Positions 55,394 through 64,000 of a stretch of 64,000 nt of DNA are shown one piece after another. Origin of the DNA: Aeromonas allosaccharophila (GTDB lineage Bacteria; Pseudomonadota; Gammaproteobacteria; Enterobacterales; Aeromonadaceae); contig NZ_CDBR01000034.1 of NCBI RefSeq assembly GCF_000819685.1, positions 124,001 through 188,000 on the forward strand, in the 5' to 3' direction. Each line of letters begins with the position of its first letter. The stretch's first letter is position 1. Below the pieces are notes generated by a model. The model was given only the letters and a program-made list of their open reading frames with translations, did no database searches and was not told the DNA's origin. A program made the translations under genes and the position numbers.

Positions 55394-56872
55394 TTACTTC
55401 AGGTAGCGCTGTTCCAGATGCTGGCGAAGCCAGTGCGGGTTGAGCGCTTCACCGGTGGCGCGGCGCACCAGCTCGTCGGTGCTGTGCAGGCTCCCCTGTG
55501 ACCAGATGTTGCGCCCGAGCCAGCCGAAGATCTCCGGCAAGCGGCCCGCTGCGATCACCTCCCCCATGCTGCCCAGCTCTTTTTCGAGGGCAAAACGCAG
55601 CTGGGCGGCATACATGGCGCCCAGGGTGTAGCTCGGGAAGTAGCCGAACGAGCCGTCGGTCCAGTGAATATCTTGCATGCAGCCATTGCGGTAGTTGCCC
55701 TTGGTGGAGAGTCCCAGCCACTGCTGCATCTTGGCGTCCCACAGCTCGGGGATGTCGGCCACCTCGATCTTCCCTTCCACCAGATCGCGCTCCAGCTCGT
55801 AGCGCAGGATAACGTGGGCCGGATAGGTTACCTCGTCCGCATCGACCCGGATAAAGCCCGGCTCGACCCGGCTGTAGAGCTTGGCCAGATTGTCCGGCGC
55901 AAACGCCGCCTGCTCGCCGAAGTGGTGACGAATGCGTGGTGCCAGCAGCGCGAGGAAGGCCGGATGATGCCCCAGCTGCATCTCGCAAAACAGGCTCTGG
56001 CTCTCGTGGATCGCCATGGAGCGCGCTTCGGCCACCGGCTGACCCAGCAGATGACGCGGCAGCCCCTGCTCGTAACGGGCGTGACCGGTTTCGTGCACTA
56101 TGCCCATCAGGCTGGAGACAAACTCCTGCTCGTTATAGCGGGTAGTGATCCGCACGTCGGTCGGCACGCCGCCACAGAAGGGGTGACTGCTCACATCGAG
56201 CCGGCCGTGGGCGAAATCAAAGCCGAGCAGTCCCATCACCTCCTGACCGAGCGCTTGCTGGGTCGGGATGGGGAAGGGGCCTTGCGGCGGCAGCAGGGCA
56301 TCGCCCTTCTGCTGTTCGCTCACAGTCTGGATCAGGGTCGGTAGCCAGCTGGCGAGATCGCCGAAGATCTGATCGAGCCGTGCGCCGGTCATGCCCGGCT
56401 CATAGAGCGCCAGCATGGCGTCGTAGGGGCGCACGCCAAGCGCATCGGCCCGCAGCTGCGCTACTTCACGGGAGAGTTTCACCACCTCCTCGAGATTGGG
56501 GGCAAAACCGGCCCAGTCGTTGTTCTTGCGCTGGCTGCGCCAGGCGTGCTCGCACTTGCTGCCAGCGAGCGACAGCGCTTCGACCAGCTCACCGGGCAGC
56601 AGGCTTGCATCTTGCCACTGGCGCTTGATCTCGCCGAGGTTGGCGCGTTGTACTTCATCGAGCGGTTCGCTCTCGGCCTTGGCAATCCAGTCGCCTAGCT
56701 CGGGAGCGGTGCGCTTCTGGTGGATCAGCAGACCGAGTTCGGCCATCGCTTCGGCGCGGGCATCATTGCCCCCTTCCGGCATCATGGCCGCCTGATCCCA
56801 GCCGCAGATGGCGGCGAGGTGGCTAAAGCGGTGGATCTGCTGCTGATGTTGTTCAAGCTTTTGATATGACAT
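55394..56872 (-). CDS. M32 (Taq-type) carboxypeptidase
   Basis: This zinc metallocarboxypeptidase trims C-terminal residues. The 492-residue protein has the HExxH site as VHETGHARYEQ (His260, Glu261, His264) and the family signatures DVSSHPFCGG, DVRITTRY and HESQSLFCEMQ. ATG 56872 is chosen with AAGGA upstream; upstream in-frame codons give unconserved residues. The gene is monocistronic between two hairpins. Confidence 0.94.
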   Translation of the reverse strand: MSYQKLEQHQQQIHRFSHLAAICGWDQAAMMPEGGNDARAEAMAELGLLIHQKRTAPELGDWIAKAESEPLDEVQRANLGEIKRQWQDASLLPGELVEALSLAGSKCEHAWRSQRKNNDWAGFAPNLEEVVKLSREVAQLRADALGVRPYDAMLALYEPGMTGARLDQIFGDLASWLPTLIQTVSEQQKGDALLPPQGPFPIPTQQALGQEVMGLLGFDFAHGRLDVSSHPFCGGVPTDVRITTRYNEQEFVSSLMGIVHETGHARYEQGLPRHLLGQPVAEARSMAIHESQSLFCEMQLGHHPAFLALLAPRIRHHFGEQAAFAPDNLAKLYSRVEPGFIRVDADEVTYPAHVILRYELERDLVEGKIEVADIPELWDAKMQQWLGLSTKGNYRNGCMQDIHWTDGSFGYFPSYTLGAMYAAQLRFALEKELGSMGEVIAAGRLPEIFGWLGRNIWSQGSLHSTDELVRRATGEALNPHWLRQHLEQRYLK

Positions 56873-57010
56873 GGGATTGTCCTTGTTATCGTCCCTGATG
56901 GTATGCCGCCCCGTACCTGGCATGATCGGGGCCGTTCGATGCTAACACCGCCGCTGCATCGTTGACCACCTTAACGCAGGTGGGCCAAAGGCGTGGTGGC
57001 GAGCGGCGGA

Positions 57011-57592
57011 TTAGCCGAGCCGCTTCTGGTGCTGTTCGCGGTTTTCTGCTTTTTTGCGTTCGCTTTTACGCAGCAGCACGTAGAGGGCGCCGCTGCCGCC
57101 GTGGCGACGCTCTGCGCTGTGGATCGCCATGACGGCGGGCAGTTGCGGCAACCAGGCGCTGACATAGCTTTTCAGCAGGGCGCGCGGGGTGCTGCGCTCC
57201 CCCTTGCCGTGCAGGATCAGCAGGCAGCGGATATCCCGGACTTCACAATCCGCAATGAACTGCACCAGCGTCTGGCGCGCTTCGTTGAGGGTTTTCTGGT
57301 GCAAGTCCAGGCTGGCCTGCAGCTCGTATTTGCCGAGCCGCAGCTTCTTGTAGACCCCCTTCTGCACCCCATCACGCTTGAAGCCGACGATTTCGTGCGG
57401 ATCGCGCATCTCGATGGCCTCCATGGTGAGGTGGTCGAGGGTGAGTTGCTCGGCGGTGGCAGCCTGACGGCGAGCTAGCTGCGCCTCGGTCGGGGCGGAT
57501 TTGGCCGCATGGGGATGGATGTTGTCGCTGCGAATGGGCCGCACGTCGGCCACTTCATTCATAAATAGCGAGAGTTCGTCGTTATGAGACAC
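57011..57592 (-). CDS. smrA: DNA endonuclease SmrA (Smr domain)
   Basis: The 193-residue protein has a C-terminal Smr domain: SLDLHQKTLNEARQTLVQFI in parts, LLILHGKGERSTPRALLKSYV in parts and RRHGGSGALYVLLRKS. E. coli SmrA nicks DNA. The N-terminal conserved SLFMNEVADVRPI is present. GTG 57592 (VSHNDELS) is preferred because GGAG is six bases upstream; longer frames have no similarity. Confidence 0.9.
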   Translation of the reverse strand: MSHNDELSLFMNEVADVRPIRSDNIHPHAAKSAPTEAQLARRQAATAEQLTLDHLTMEAIEMRDPHEIVGFKRDGVQKGVYKKLRLGKYELQASLDLHQKTLNEARQTLVQFIADCEVRDIRCLLILHGKGERSTPRALLKSYVSAWLPQLPAVMAIHSAERRHGGSGALYVLLRKSERKKAENREQHQKRLG

Positions 57593-57730
57593 GGCAGGCT
57601 CCCCATAAGAAAAAGTGGGGGCCATTATAACGGCCGCAACCGGCACAGAAAACGGGGAAAGGGGGAGGGGATAACGGGCATCCAGCATGGACATTGGTGC
57701 ATCCTGGCCCGGGAATCACAGTCGCGAACC

Positions 57731-57770
57731 ATAAAACAGCACAGGCGGTCAGTGTGAACTGCCGCCTGTG
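57731..57770 (-). terminator. Terminator after the small DUF3149 gene
   Basis: CACAGGCGG pairs with CCGCCTGTG around 13 bases; on the minus strand it continues into GCTGTTTTAT. Confidence 0.75.
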
Positions 57771-57779
57771 GTCAGAGGA

Positions 57780-57959
57780 TTATTTTCCCTCTTTGGGTTG
57801 TTGAGAATGGGGTTGCTGTGAATGAGGCGGTTGCGAGTGCATCACCTTGTAGATGAAGTAGGCCGCGTAAGAGCTGATGAGCAAGAAAGTGCCGATAATC
57901 ACCAGCATCGACATCAATCCCACGCTGTTGCCAAACATCAGGTCCAGCCAAAAGTCCAT
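57780..57959 (-). CDS. Small inner-membrane protein of the DUF3149 type
   Basis: A 59-residue gene starts at an ATG with AGGAG seven bases upstream. The protein begins MDFWLDLMFGNSVGLMS, has one membrane helix (about residues 14-37, MLVIIGTFLLISSYAAYF) and a polar tail with three HSQQP-like units. Start and helix match the pattern of DUF3149 proteins. Function is unknown. A terminator follows directly. Confidence 0.82.
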   Translation of the reverse strand: MDFWLDLMFGNSVGLMSMLVIIGTFLLISSYAAYFIYKVMHSQPPHSQQPHSQQPKEGK

Positions 57960-58080
57960 TTTATTGCTCCTGTCACCCGGTTGATGACAGGCATGATAAA
58001 TACCTCTTTGCCCCGTCCGGGATGATCCCGATCAACTCCCTTGCAGGTTGTTTAATAACCAGCGCGTTCTGTGATCGTTC

Positions 58081-58983
58081 TCACTGGACTCCTTGTTCCT
58101 GAGCCTGCACCGGACCCGGAGTGGTGAGCGGGGTAATGTGCCACCCCTGCTGCTCCAGCAGTGCCAGCAATCCCTGTTCGCCGTAAAGGTGCAGGGCGCC
58201 TACCACGATAAAGCTCTCGTTGGGCAGGGCGGACCATTTTTTCAGCCAGTTGTGGTTGCGTTCGGCCAGCAGGGTCTGCTCCATCCAGCTCTGTAGCGCG
58301 GGCGGAGCCATCTCCTCCTTGAGCAGATTGATCAGCGTCGCTTCGTCCCCCTGTTGCCACGCCTTCATCACGGCGGCGAACCCGCTCTCCAGCATTGGCA
58401 GTTCATCCAGGGTGCTGGCGAGCATCAGGGTCTGGTTGTCACCCACGCTGGCCAGATAACCGAGCTGCTCCAGCAGGGTTTCAAAACCCACTACCGGCTT
58501 GCCCTCTTTGGTGGCCCGGGTGGCAAAGTGCTGGTCTATCCCGAGTTCACTTTTGAAGTCGGAGCGGGCCATAGCGGCCTGGGTCAGGGTAATGGCGGCA
58601 AACCAGGGGCGCAGGGTGGCAAGGGTAGCCTCGTCGATGCCATAGCGGGCGCCCGCCATCAGGGTGCGTTGATAGAGCTCGGCAGGCAGATGATCCTTGA
58701 GCGGTTTGCCATCCACCAGCCGGGTGAGGGAGGCGGTCTGTTGCCACTGATCCGGCGTGATGCTGTTCATGTCCACCTCCATCACCAGTGCTCGGCTTTG
58801 CAGCCAGGCGCGCTCGACCGGCTCGGGCAGAGGATAGAGGGCTGGCTTGCCCGCATGGATGGAGCCCAGCAGCCAGTGTTGCTGGTTGCCCTTGCTCACC
58901 CGATAGAAGGCGGGATCGGCAAAGGCGTGCAGCGGTAGCAGCAGGCAGAGCAGGAAGGCAAAGAGGGTGCGATGAAATCTCAT
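58081..58983 (-). CDS. TraB/GumN-family protein
   Basis: The 300-residue protein has a signal peptide (RFHRTLFAFLLCLLLPLHAFA, cut before DPAF) and the TraB/GumN motifs LLGSIHAGK near the start and VVGALHLYGEQGLLALL near the end. Related proteins may be metalloproteases (Tiki-like). ATG 58983 has AAGGA upstream; an earlier in-frame start at 59025 is less likely. Confidence 0.85.
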   Translation of the reverse strand: MRFHRTLFAFLLCLLLPLHAFADPAFYRVSKGNQQHWLLGSIHAGKPALYPLPEPVERAWLQSRALVMEVDMNSITPDQWQQTASLTRLVDGKPLKDHLPAELYQRTLMAGARYGIDEATLATLRPWFAAITLTQAAMARSDFKSELGIDQHFATRATKEGKPVVGFETLLEQLGYLASVGDNQTLMLASTLDELPMLESGFAAVMKAWQQGDEATLINLLKEEMAPPALQSWMEQTLLAERNHNWLKKWSALPNESFIVVGALHLYGEQGLLALLEQQGWHITPLTTPGPVQAQEQGVQ

Positions 58984-59071
58984 GGGGATCCTTAATATGC
59001 GCCGGGTGACTTCTCTTGCTGACAATAACTCCTATGATAAGTCCTCATTTCAGATAACCAAGAGGTTTGCC

Positions 59072-59404
59072 ATGCCCCATCTTCGTTTTCGCGCCGTGAC
59101 GCTCGATACCCTGCAACAGCTGAGCGGCCCGCTGCTGGCCGAGCTGTGCGAGCTGACCGGCGGCAAGCCGGAGTTTGTCACCATGGAGCGGGTGGAGAGC
59201 GGCTGGATCCGCAACGGCGAGCCAGAGGCGGGTTTTCCGTTTGTCGAGCTGCACTGGTTCGAACGGCCACAGGAGATGCAGGACGCCGCCGCGCGCCTTA
59301 TCACGCGCCATCTGAAGCAGGTGCTGGGGGAGCAGACCTATGTGGTGGTGCAGGTGATCCCCCTGGTCAAGAGTGCCTACTACAGCAACGGTGAACACTA
59401 CTGA
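59072..59404 (+). CDS. DUF1904 / tautomerase-like protein
   Basis: The 110-residue protein begins MPHLRF, followed by PLLAELCELTGGKPEFVTMERVESGWI in parts, PFVELHWFERPQEMQD and a helix ending in VVVQVIPLVKSAYYSNGEHY. The pattern is that of DUF1904, related to 5-carboxymethyl-2-hydroxymuconate isomerase. Mature Pro2 could be catalytic. AGAGG precedes ATG 59072. It is divergent from the TraB-like gene. Confidence 0.7.
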   Translation: MPHLRFRAVTLDTLQQLSGPLLAELCELTGGKPEFVTMERVESGWIRNGEPEAGFPFVELHWFERPQEMQDAAARLITRHLKQVLGEQTYVVVQVIPLVKSAYYSNGEHY

Positions 59405-59464
59405 AGAGAGGGATAAACAAGGTTGGCGGGTCGGGTTACTGGATGCTTATCGCCAATAACGGGA

Positions 59465-60292
59465 TCAGGCCGATTTGGCCAGCAGTTTATCGAGCCAGCG
59501 AGTGGGCAATACCCGTCGCAAGAAGGCAAACAGCCGGGTCGGGGTGGTCACCGGATAGCGCGCTTTGGGATGGGCGTGGGTCAGCGCATGGAGCAGCGGC
59601 GGGATACAGGCTTCGCTTGAGAGCGTAAAGCCGCTGGTGGCCCCCTCTTTTTCCAGCCGCGTCAGGGTCTGGCGGTAGGCCGACTGATGACGGCTCTGGG
59701 CCGGATCGATGTGACGCAAGAAGGCGCTGCGGGCATTGGCACGAAAACGGGTATCGATGGGGCCCGGTTCGATCAGGCTGATATGTACCCCGCTGCCCGC
59801 CAGTTCGAGGCGCAGGGTGTCGCTGTATCCTTCCAGCGCAAATTTGCTGGCGTTGTAGGCGCCGCGGTACTTCATGGCAACCAGCCCCAGTACCGAGCTG
59901 TTCTGCACTATCCGCCCCTCTTTGGCCTCCAGCATCGGCGGCAGCACCTGCCGGATCAGATGGTGCCAGCCAAACAGGTTGGTATTGAACTGCTCCCTGA
60001 GCGCCTCGGTGGGCAGATCTTCCAGCGCACCCGGCTGGCCGTAGGCGCCGTTGTTGAACAGACCATAGAGGCGCCCGCCCGCCAGATGGAGCGCCGCACT
60101 GGCACCCAGCTCGATTGAGGCGGGATCCGCCAGATCCAGCTGTACCGCCAGCAGTCCCTGTCGCTGCAAGCGGGCCACATCTTCTGCCTTGCGCGCCGAG
60201 GCGATCACGGTAAAACCGTGCTGCCCCAGCGCCTGCGCAGCGGCGAGGCCAATACCGCTGGAACAACCGGTGATCAGAACAAAACGGGGCAT
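59465..60292 (-). CDS. Short-chain dehydrogenase/reductase (YbbO-like)
   Basis: The 275-residue protein has the cofactor motif TGCSSGIG (8-15), FNNGAYG in the NNAG position, the active serine in NSSVLGLV, and YNASK. SLIEPGPIDTRF follows, as in E. coli YbbO and related oxidoreductases. Cofactor is probably NADP because of the SARK segment after strand two. Substrate unknown. Minus strand, alone. Confidence 0.9.
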   Translation of the reverse strand: MPRFVLITGCSSGIGLAAAQALGQHGFTVIASARKAEDVARLQRQGLLAVQLDLADPASIELGASAALHLAGGRLYGLFNNGAYGQPGALEDLPTEALREQFNTNLFGWHHLIRQVLPPMLEAKEGRIVQNSSVLGLVAMKYRGAYNASKFALEGYSDTLRLELAGSGVHISLIEPGPIDTRFRANARSAFLRHIDPAQSRHQSAYRQTLTRLEKEGATSGFTLSSEACIPPLLHALTHAHPKARYPVTTPTRLFAFLRRVLPTRWLDKLLAKSA

Positions 60293-60380
60293 GATGCGTC
60301 CTTGTGACTGCTGACAAAAGCGTGCGGGCTGGTGAGCGGATAAAACCCTTATCCGGCTCGCATGTTAGCCCGCCAACCGG

Positions 60381-60412
60381 AAAAAAGAAAACCGGGCCAA
60401 ATGGCCCGGTTT
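60381..60412 (-). terminator. Terminator after the porin gene
   Basis: AACCGGGCCA pairs with TGGCCCGGTT around two A, extended by A-T pairs; on the minus strand it is followed by TTCTTTTTT. Confidence 0.85.
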
Positions 60413-60432
60413 GCTGACATCGTATTGCCTGA

Positions 60433-61869
60433 TTACATAAAGGTAAACGGCATGATCATGTGGAATTTGACGTCCTTCTCTGAGGCGAACATGTTGGGGT
60501 ATGCCCAGCTGCCCAATTCATCCTGCTCGTTGTTGTAATCGGTGTAGTGCAGTTTGAACAGGGTGCCTTTCAGCTTGCCATCCTGCACTGTGTACATAAC
60601 ATCGAAGTTGACAGCCCACTCTTTACCATCAACAAGAGTACTATCACCATTTTCGGCATCCCAGCCGTAAGCACCGGAGACACCGACTGCCCAACCCGGC
60701 GCACCAACCAGATCATCCAGAGAGCGAGTTACACCCGCAAACAGCGCTTTTTCGTTATTGTGGTTCCAGTCAGAGCGGGAATCCCACCAAATTTCGTTGG
60801 CACCCTGGGAGTTGCCGTAACCACGGGTCAGGCGGGGCAGGTAGTTACCTTCATCGCCTTCAGCCTTGGTCCACATACCTTCCAGACGGAAGCCATAAGG
60901 ACCCATGGCCCAAGCGGCAGTCAAGGCTTGCTGCCATGCCAGACCATCGTAGGTTTGACCTGCGTCACCGGCGGTTGCATCAAAATCAGAGGTTTCTGAA
61001 CCGTAGAATTGATAGCTGGTGGAGAGGCCGCCCAGTACGTCAAACTTGTGAGCCAGTTTGAAGTGATAACTATCCATATAGTCTTTGGACTGACCGAAGG
61101 AACCGGTAACAGCAGTGCCATTTTCGAAGGTGTAGCGAGCAGCGATACCGTGGATGTAATCGATCTTGTATTGCTCATCCAGTGGGCTGTAACCCGACAC
61201 CCAAGGTTTGGACTTGGAGCGCGAGAACATTTGAGTTTCTTTAAACCAGGGGGCTTTATATTCGTCGGCGATGGCGTAGGTCAGATAGAGACCGCCGAAG
61301 TTGCCTTCGACTTGACCACCACGATAGGTACCCGGTTGATAGGACCAGTTAACACCGATAACGCCAGGAACGTAGAGCTGGGTATAACCCCCTTTGGCGG
61401 TAACACTATCGCCAAATTTGAATTTCAGTGCCGCATTGGTCAAGCTGGCACCGTTTTCGGATAAACCATCGCTAGTGCCCCAAGAGCTGCCCCAGAAGGA
61501 GAACTCATTTTCCTCGTTGGCACCATTGCTTTCGTCAACGGCCAAGTCGTAGGCGCCATAGCCACCCAGATCCAGACCAACGACATCCCATGCGTAGCCA
61601 GAGTTGAAGTTAAGTGCGGCTTGTGCGGTGGAATGGCTGAGATTTGAGTGGTATTTGCCATCTTGGCCTGGACCGGCTTGTTTGCGGTCGCGTTCACGCT
61701 GGAAGTAGAAGATACCACCAGTCAGCTTGGCATCATCGGCAAAGGCTTCATAAGATTTGCCATATTCCGGGCTCATCATATCCTGAGCTGCCAACGCCAT
61801 ACCGGGGGCGACCAGAGCGGCTACCACAGCGGCACTCAAAGCGGCGCGCTTGAAGATCACTTTTTCCAT
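60433..61869 (-). CDS. Outer-membrane porin, OprD/ChiP type
   Basis: The 478-residue protein has a signal peptide (KVIFKRAALSAAVVAALVAPGMALA, in parts; cut before AQDMM) and alternating aromatic beta-strands. Motifs such as GKYHSNLSHSTAQAALNF, LYVPGVIGVNWSYQPGTYRGG in parts and the C-terminal strand ending PFTFM fit the OprD family and vibrio chitoporin-like channels. The ATG at 61869 has AGGAG upstream. No terminal Phe, but the last strand is typical. Substrate not determined. Confidence 0.85.
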   Translation of the reverse strand: MEKVIFKRAALSAAVVAALVAPGMALAAQDMMSPEYGKSYEAFADDAKLTGGIFYFQRERDRKQAGPGQDGKYHSNLSHSTAQAALNFNSGYAWDVVGLDLGGYGAYDLAVDESNGANEENEFSFWGSSWGTSDGLSENGASLTNAALKFKFGDSVTAKGGYTQLYVPGVIGVNWSYQPGTYRGGQVEGNFGGLYLTYAIADEYKAPWFKETQMFSRSKSKPWVSGYSPLDEQYKIDYIHGIAARYTFENGTAVTGSFGQSKDYMDSYHFKLAHKFDVLGGLSTSYQFYGSETSDFDATAGDAGQTYDGLAWQQALTAAWAMGPYGFRLEGMWTKAEGDEGNYLPRLTRGYGNSQGANEIWWDSRSDWNHNNEKALFAGVTRSLDDLVGAPGWAVGVSGAYGWDAENGDSTLVDGKEWAVNFDVMYTVQDGKLKGTLFKLHYTDYNNEQDELGSWAYPNMFASEKDVKFHMIMPFTFM

Positions 61870-62307
61870 TTTTATTGCTCCTGATTTTATGGACTTAGCT
61901 TTTTTTCCGGCAGTTGGCATCGGGCCTACCGCTCGGTATTGGCATTGCAATCAAAACCCCGAAGGGCAAAAAATCTTCTCTTGGCTACCTGCAAACCCGG
62001 ATGTCTTGGCACATCTGTAGTTGGCAGTCCTGATCATCACATGTTGTTTTTTTATGTTCCGATTCTTGGCTATCGGACAACACCAAGAGTACGTTCGCGG
62101 TGCGAAATATCAATGAAAAGTTCCCTCAACGTTTCAAAAGTATGACCGAGTGCAAATAATCATGGGCAAGGTCGCAAACAGCCTCATGGCAGGTATCACG
62201 GTGATGAGAACGTTTTCTTGAGGCTGTAGCCAGCGCCAGTGCGGGTTTTCATCCGGTACGGGGGAAGAGGTGTCAGTTAACCTGACGGTAACAGATAATT
62301 TTGTGCT
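61870..62307 (-). promoter_or_regulatory. Porin upstream region
   Basis: Between the porin start and the MCP terminator there is no gene I can support. It is likely to hold the porin promoter and a long leader. I see T-rich tracts around 62041-62056 but no convincing -35/-10 pair. An imperfect repeat GTCAG/CTGAC sits near 62272-62286. Confidence 0.35.
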
Positions 62308-62340
62308 ACAAAAAAACTTTCCCTCTGGTTGAGGGAAAGT
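62308..62340 (-). terminator. Terminator after the 3' MCP gene
   Basis: ACTTTCCCTC pairs with GAGGGAAAGT around five bases; on the minus strand a run of seven T follows. Confidence 0.92.
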
Positions 62341-62371
62341 GATCTGGTGGGGATGTGGGGCGAATAGGAGG

Positions 62372-64000
62372 TCAGCTTTGCTGGCCGAGGATGTAGGGGA
62401 TCTGCTGCGCCTGATGGTGGATATGGGACGAGACCTGCACCGAGAGCTGACTCACCTGACGGGCATGCTGATGGATACGGGCGATCAGATCGGCAAAACT
62501 GGCCAGCTTGTGCTCCTGACTTTTGGCATTGTCGGCACCCTGCAGAGCGATCACTGCGGTGTTGCGAGCAATCTCCCTTACCGCCTGGGTGGTCTGGCGC
62601 AGTTGCTCCGCCTGTGCCCGTTGGCGGCTTGATTCGCTGGTGATCCGGTTCAATACGGTGCCAAGCTGTTCGCCGGATTGGGTCAGACGCCCCAGAATAT
62701 CGGTGATCTGGTTGAGGGATTGCTGGGTATTGGCCGAGAGGTGGCGCACTTCATCGGCGACCACGGCAAAGCCGCGTCCCTGTTCCCCTGCGCGGGCCGC
62801 TTCGATGGCGGCGTTGAGGGCCAGCAAGTTGGTCTGCTGAGCGATATGACCGATCACATCGACAATGGCCGTCACATCGGCAACCGAGCGGGTGAGGGCT
62901 TGCAGCGCCTCATCGCTCTCGTCAATTGCCAGTCCGGTCTGATGAGTGGCGTGCAGCATGCTACCCACCAGATCTTCGCTCTGGATCATCGCTTGTTCGT
63001 TATGGTGGGCATGCCGGGCGATGTCGGCGGCGACCTGATGGACCTCTCCGGCCAGCTGGTTCAGCTCATCCATCATCTGACCACTCTCGTCGACCACCTG
63101 TTCGGTGGTGCGGGTGCTGTGGTGGATCTCGTCAACCTGGCTGACCATCCCTTGCAGACTGAGGGATACCGCTGACAACTGCCCCTCTTTCTGTTGCTGG
63201 TCCAGTTGCAGGCGGCCGATCAGCCGGTTGTAGCTGGCAACGATATCGGCCAGCTCGTTGCGATCGCGCCCGGCAGGCAACGGCTCGGCCAGCCCTGTCT
63301 GATCGAGCTGCATAAAGGCCCGGCGCAGTCGCAACAAGGGGGTGAGCAGCCAGCGTCGTTGCACCAGCGCAAACAGCAGGGCGACCACCACCAGACAGAG
63401 CGCCAGCGTGCCGAGGATGGTGGCCAGCTCCTGATTGACTGCTTGCCGCTCACGGGCAAGTTGCTCCCCCATCTGTCTGGTCGCTTGCAACATCGCCATG
63501 ATGTCTTGCTGCACGGCCTGGCGGCCAGCCTGTTGCTGTTGCAGCGCCGTGCGGCTGTTGGCTAGCTCCAGTGGATAGCGGTTAAGCAGCGAGCGCAATT
63601 CGCTGCGCGGTTGATCTCCCAGCTCCTTGCGCACCGGCTCCCCCAGCGTGAACTCATCGGCAGGTGCCTCTTCATAAAGGCCGAGCAGCGGCAGGCCTTG
63701 CAGCGCTTGCGCCTGTTTTTGCAGCGACTCCAGCTCGAAGCGGATCCCCTCGAGCAGCTTCTCCTTGCCCTGCTCCATATAGCTTTGGCGCAAATGGGCG
63801 AGGCGCGGCAGGCCAGCCAGGATCTCGGCCGCGGCGCTGCGATATTGCTGCGCCGCGGCAGATTGTTCGGTGCTGGCGCCTTGCTCCCCATAGCGGATCA
63901 GTGCCATGGCCTGGCTGCCCAGCTCACTCTCCGCATTTTGCAGCAGCAGCTGGCTGTTGCCCGAGAGCTTGCCTGCGGCCTGATAGTCGTGCGCGATGCG
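62372..64000 (-). CDS. Methyl-accepting chemotaxis protein, N-terminus beyond the window
   Basis: The reading frame stays open to base 64000, so the N-terminus (first membrane helix) is missing; 542 residues are visible. The visible part has a helical sensor segment, a membrane helix ([22 protein letters not shown] in parts), a HAMP-type stretch ([16 protein letters not shown] in parts) and the MCP domain with tip [20 protein letters not shown]. It lacks the C-terminal FVRF tail of the other operon. Monocistronic, with a strong terminator downstream. An internal ATG at 63907 is not a true start. Confidence 0.92.
   Translation of the reverse strand, partial: RIAHDYQAAGKLSGNSQLLLQNAESELGSQAMALIRYGEQGASTEQSAAAQQYRSAAAEILAGLPRLAHLRQSYMEQGKEKLLEGIRFELESLQKQAQALQGLPLLGLYEEAPADEFTLGEPVRKELGDQPRSELRSLLNRYPLELANSRTALQQQQAGRQAVQQDIMAMLQATRQMGEQLARERQAVNQELATILGTLALCLVVVALLFALVQRRWLLTPLLRLRRAFMQLDQTGLAEPLPAGRDRNELADIVASYNRLIGRLQLDQQQKEGQLSAVSLSLQGMVSQVDEIHHSTRTTEQVVDESGQMMDELNQLAGEVHQVAADIARHAHHNEQAMIQSEDLVGSMLHATHQTGLAIDESDEALQALTRSVADVTAIVDVIGHIAQQTNLLALNAAIEAARAGEQGRGFAVVADEVRHLSANTQQSLNQITDILGRLTQSGEQLGTVLNRITSESSRQRAQAEQLRQTTQAVREIARNTAVIALQGADNAKSQEHKLASFADLIARIHQHARQVSQLSVQVSSHIHHQAQQIPYILGQQS

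Noticed and set aside
61997-62025. Sigma-54-like TTGGCAC upstream of the porin
   Set aside because: The second element is off (GT not GC at the required spacing) and it points away from the porin.

Overview
The window reads as chromosomal core DNA of a gammaproteobacterium, most likely an Aeromonas. Supporting signs are G+C-rich coding sequence, a sodium-type PomA/PomB stator beside xseB-ispA-dxs (the Vibrio/Aeromonas arrangement), the classic ftsH-folP-glmM / fMet tRNA-rimP-nusA-infB-rbfA-truB-rpsO-pnp block, and a type IV minor-pilin operon. The genus call is inference from gene content and order.

Layout. 1-2.4 kb: ribH-nusB-thiL-pgpA (riboflavin, antitermination, thiamine, phospholipid). 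2.4-8.3 kb: a four-gene peptide-type ABC importer in gsiABCD-like order. 8.3-11.4 kb (minus): xseB-ispA-dxs. 11.6-13.3 kb: pomAB. 13.4-15.7 kb: greA, a PilZ-like protein, yhbY and rlmE. 15.7-30.4 kb: ftsH to pnp, with tRNA-Leu(GAG) and initiator tRNA, housekeeping translation and RNA genes. 30.5-41.4 kb (minus): a ten-gene accessory chemosensory operon (receptor-like protein, cheY, STAS, cheA, mcp, cheW, mcp, cheR, cheD, cheB). 41.7-46.7 kb: fabH paralogue, LysR, LysE exporter, rlhA. 46.7-48.9 kb: an A+T-rich islet with one large gene. 49-51 kb (minus): alkylation repair pair Ada/AlkA fusion plus Ogt. 51.4-54.8 kb: minor-pilin operon. 54.9-62 kb: single genes (VOC protein, M32 carboxypeptidase, SmrA, a small DUF3149 membrane protein, TraB/GumN protein, DUF1904, SDR, OprD/ChiP-type porin). 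62.4-64 kb: an MCP truncated by the window end.

The strongest accessory signal is the gene at 46969-48903. It encodes an ABC-type ATPase joined to a DUF4435/TOPRIM-like domain in one chain, sits alone between core genes and is much richer in A+T than its surroundings. This is the architecture expected of a fused AriA-AriB (merged PARIS) anti-phage system. It is a strong candidate, not a proven member.

Other points of note are tandem MshEN-like repeats inside CheA, a shared C-terminal DFVRF tail on two receptors of the same operon, an enlarged PilX-type minor pilin with no PilY1 beside it, a GraL-like attenuator in the greA leader, and a candidate regulatory helix in the rpsO leader.
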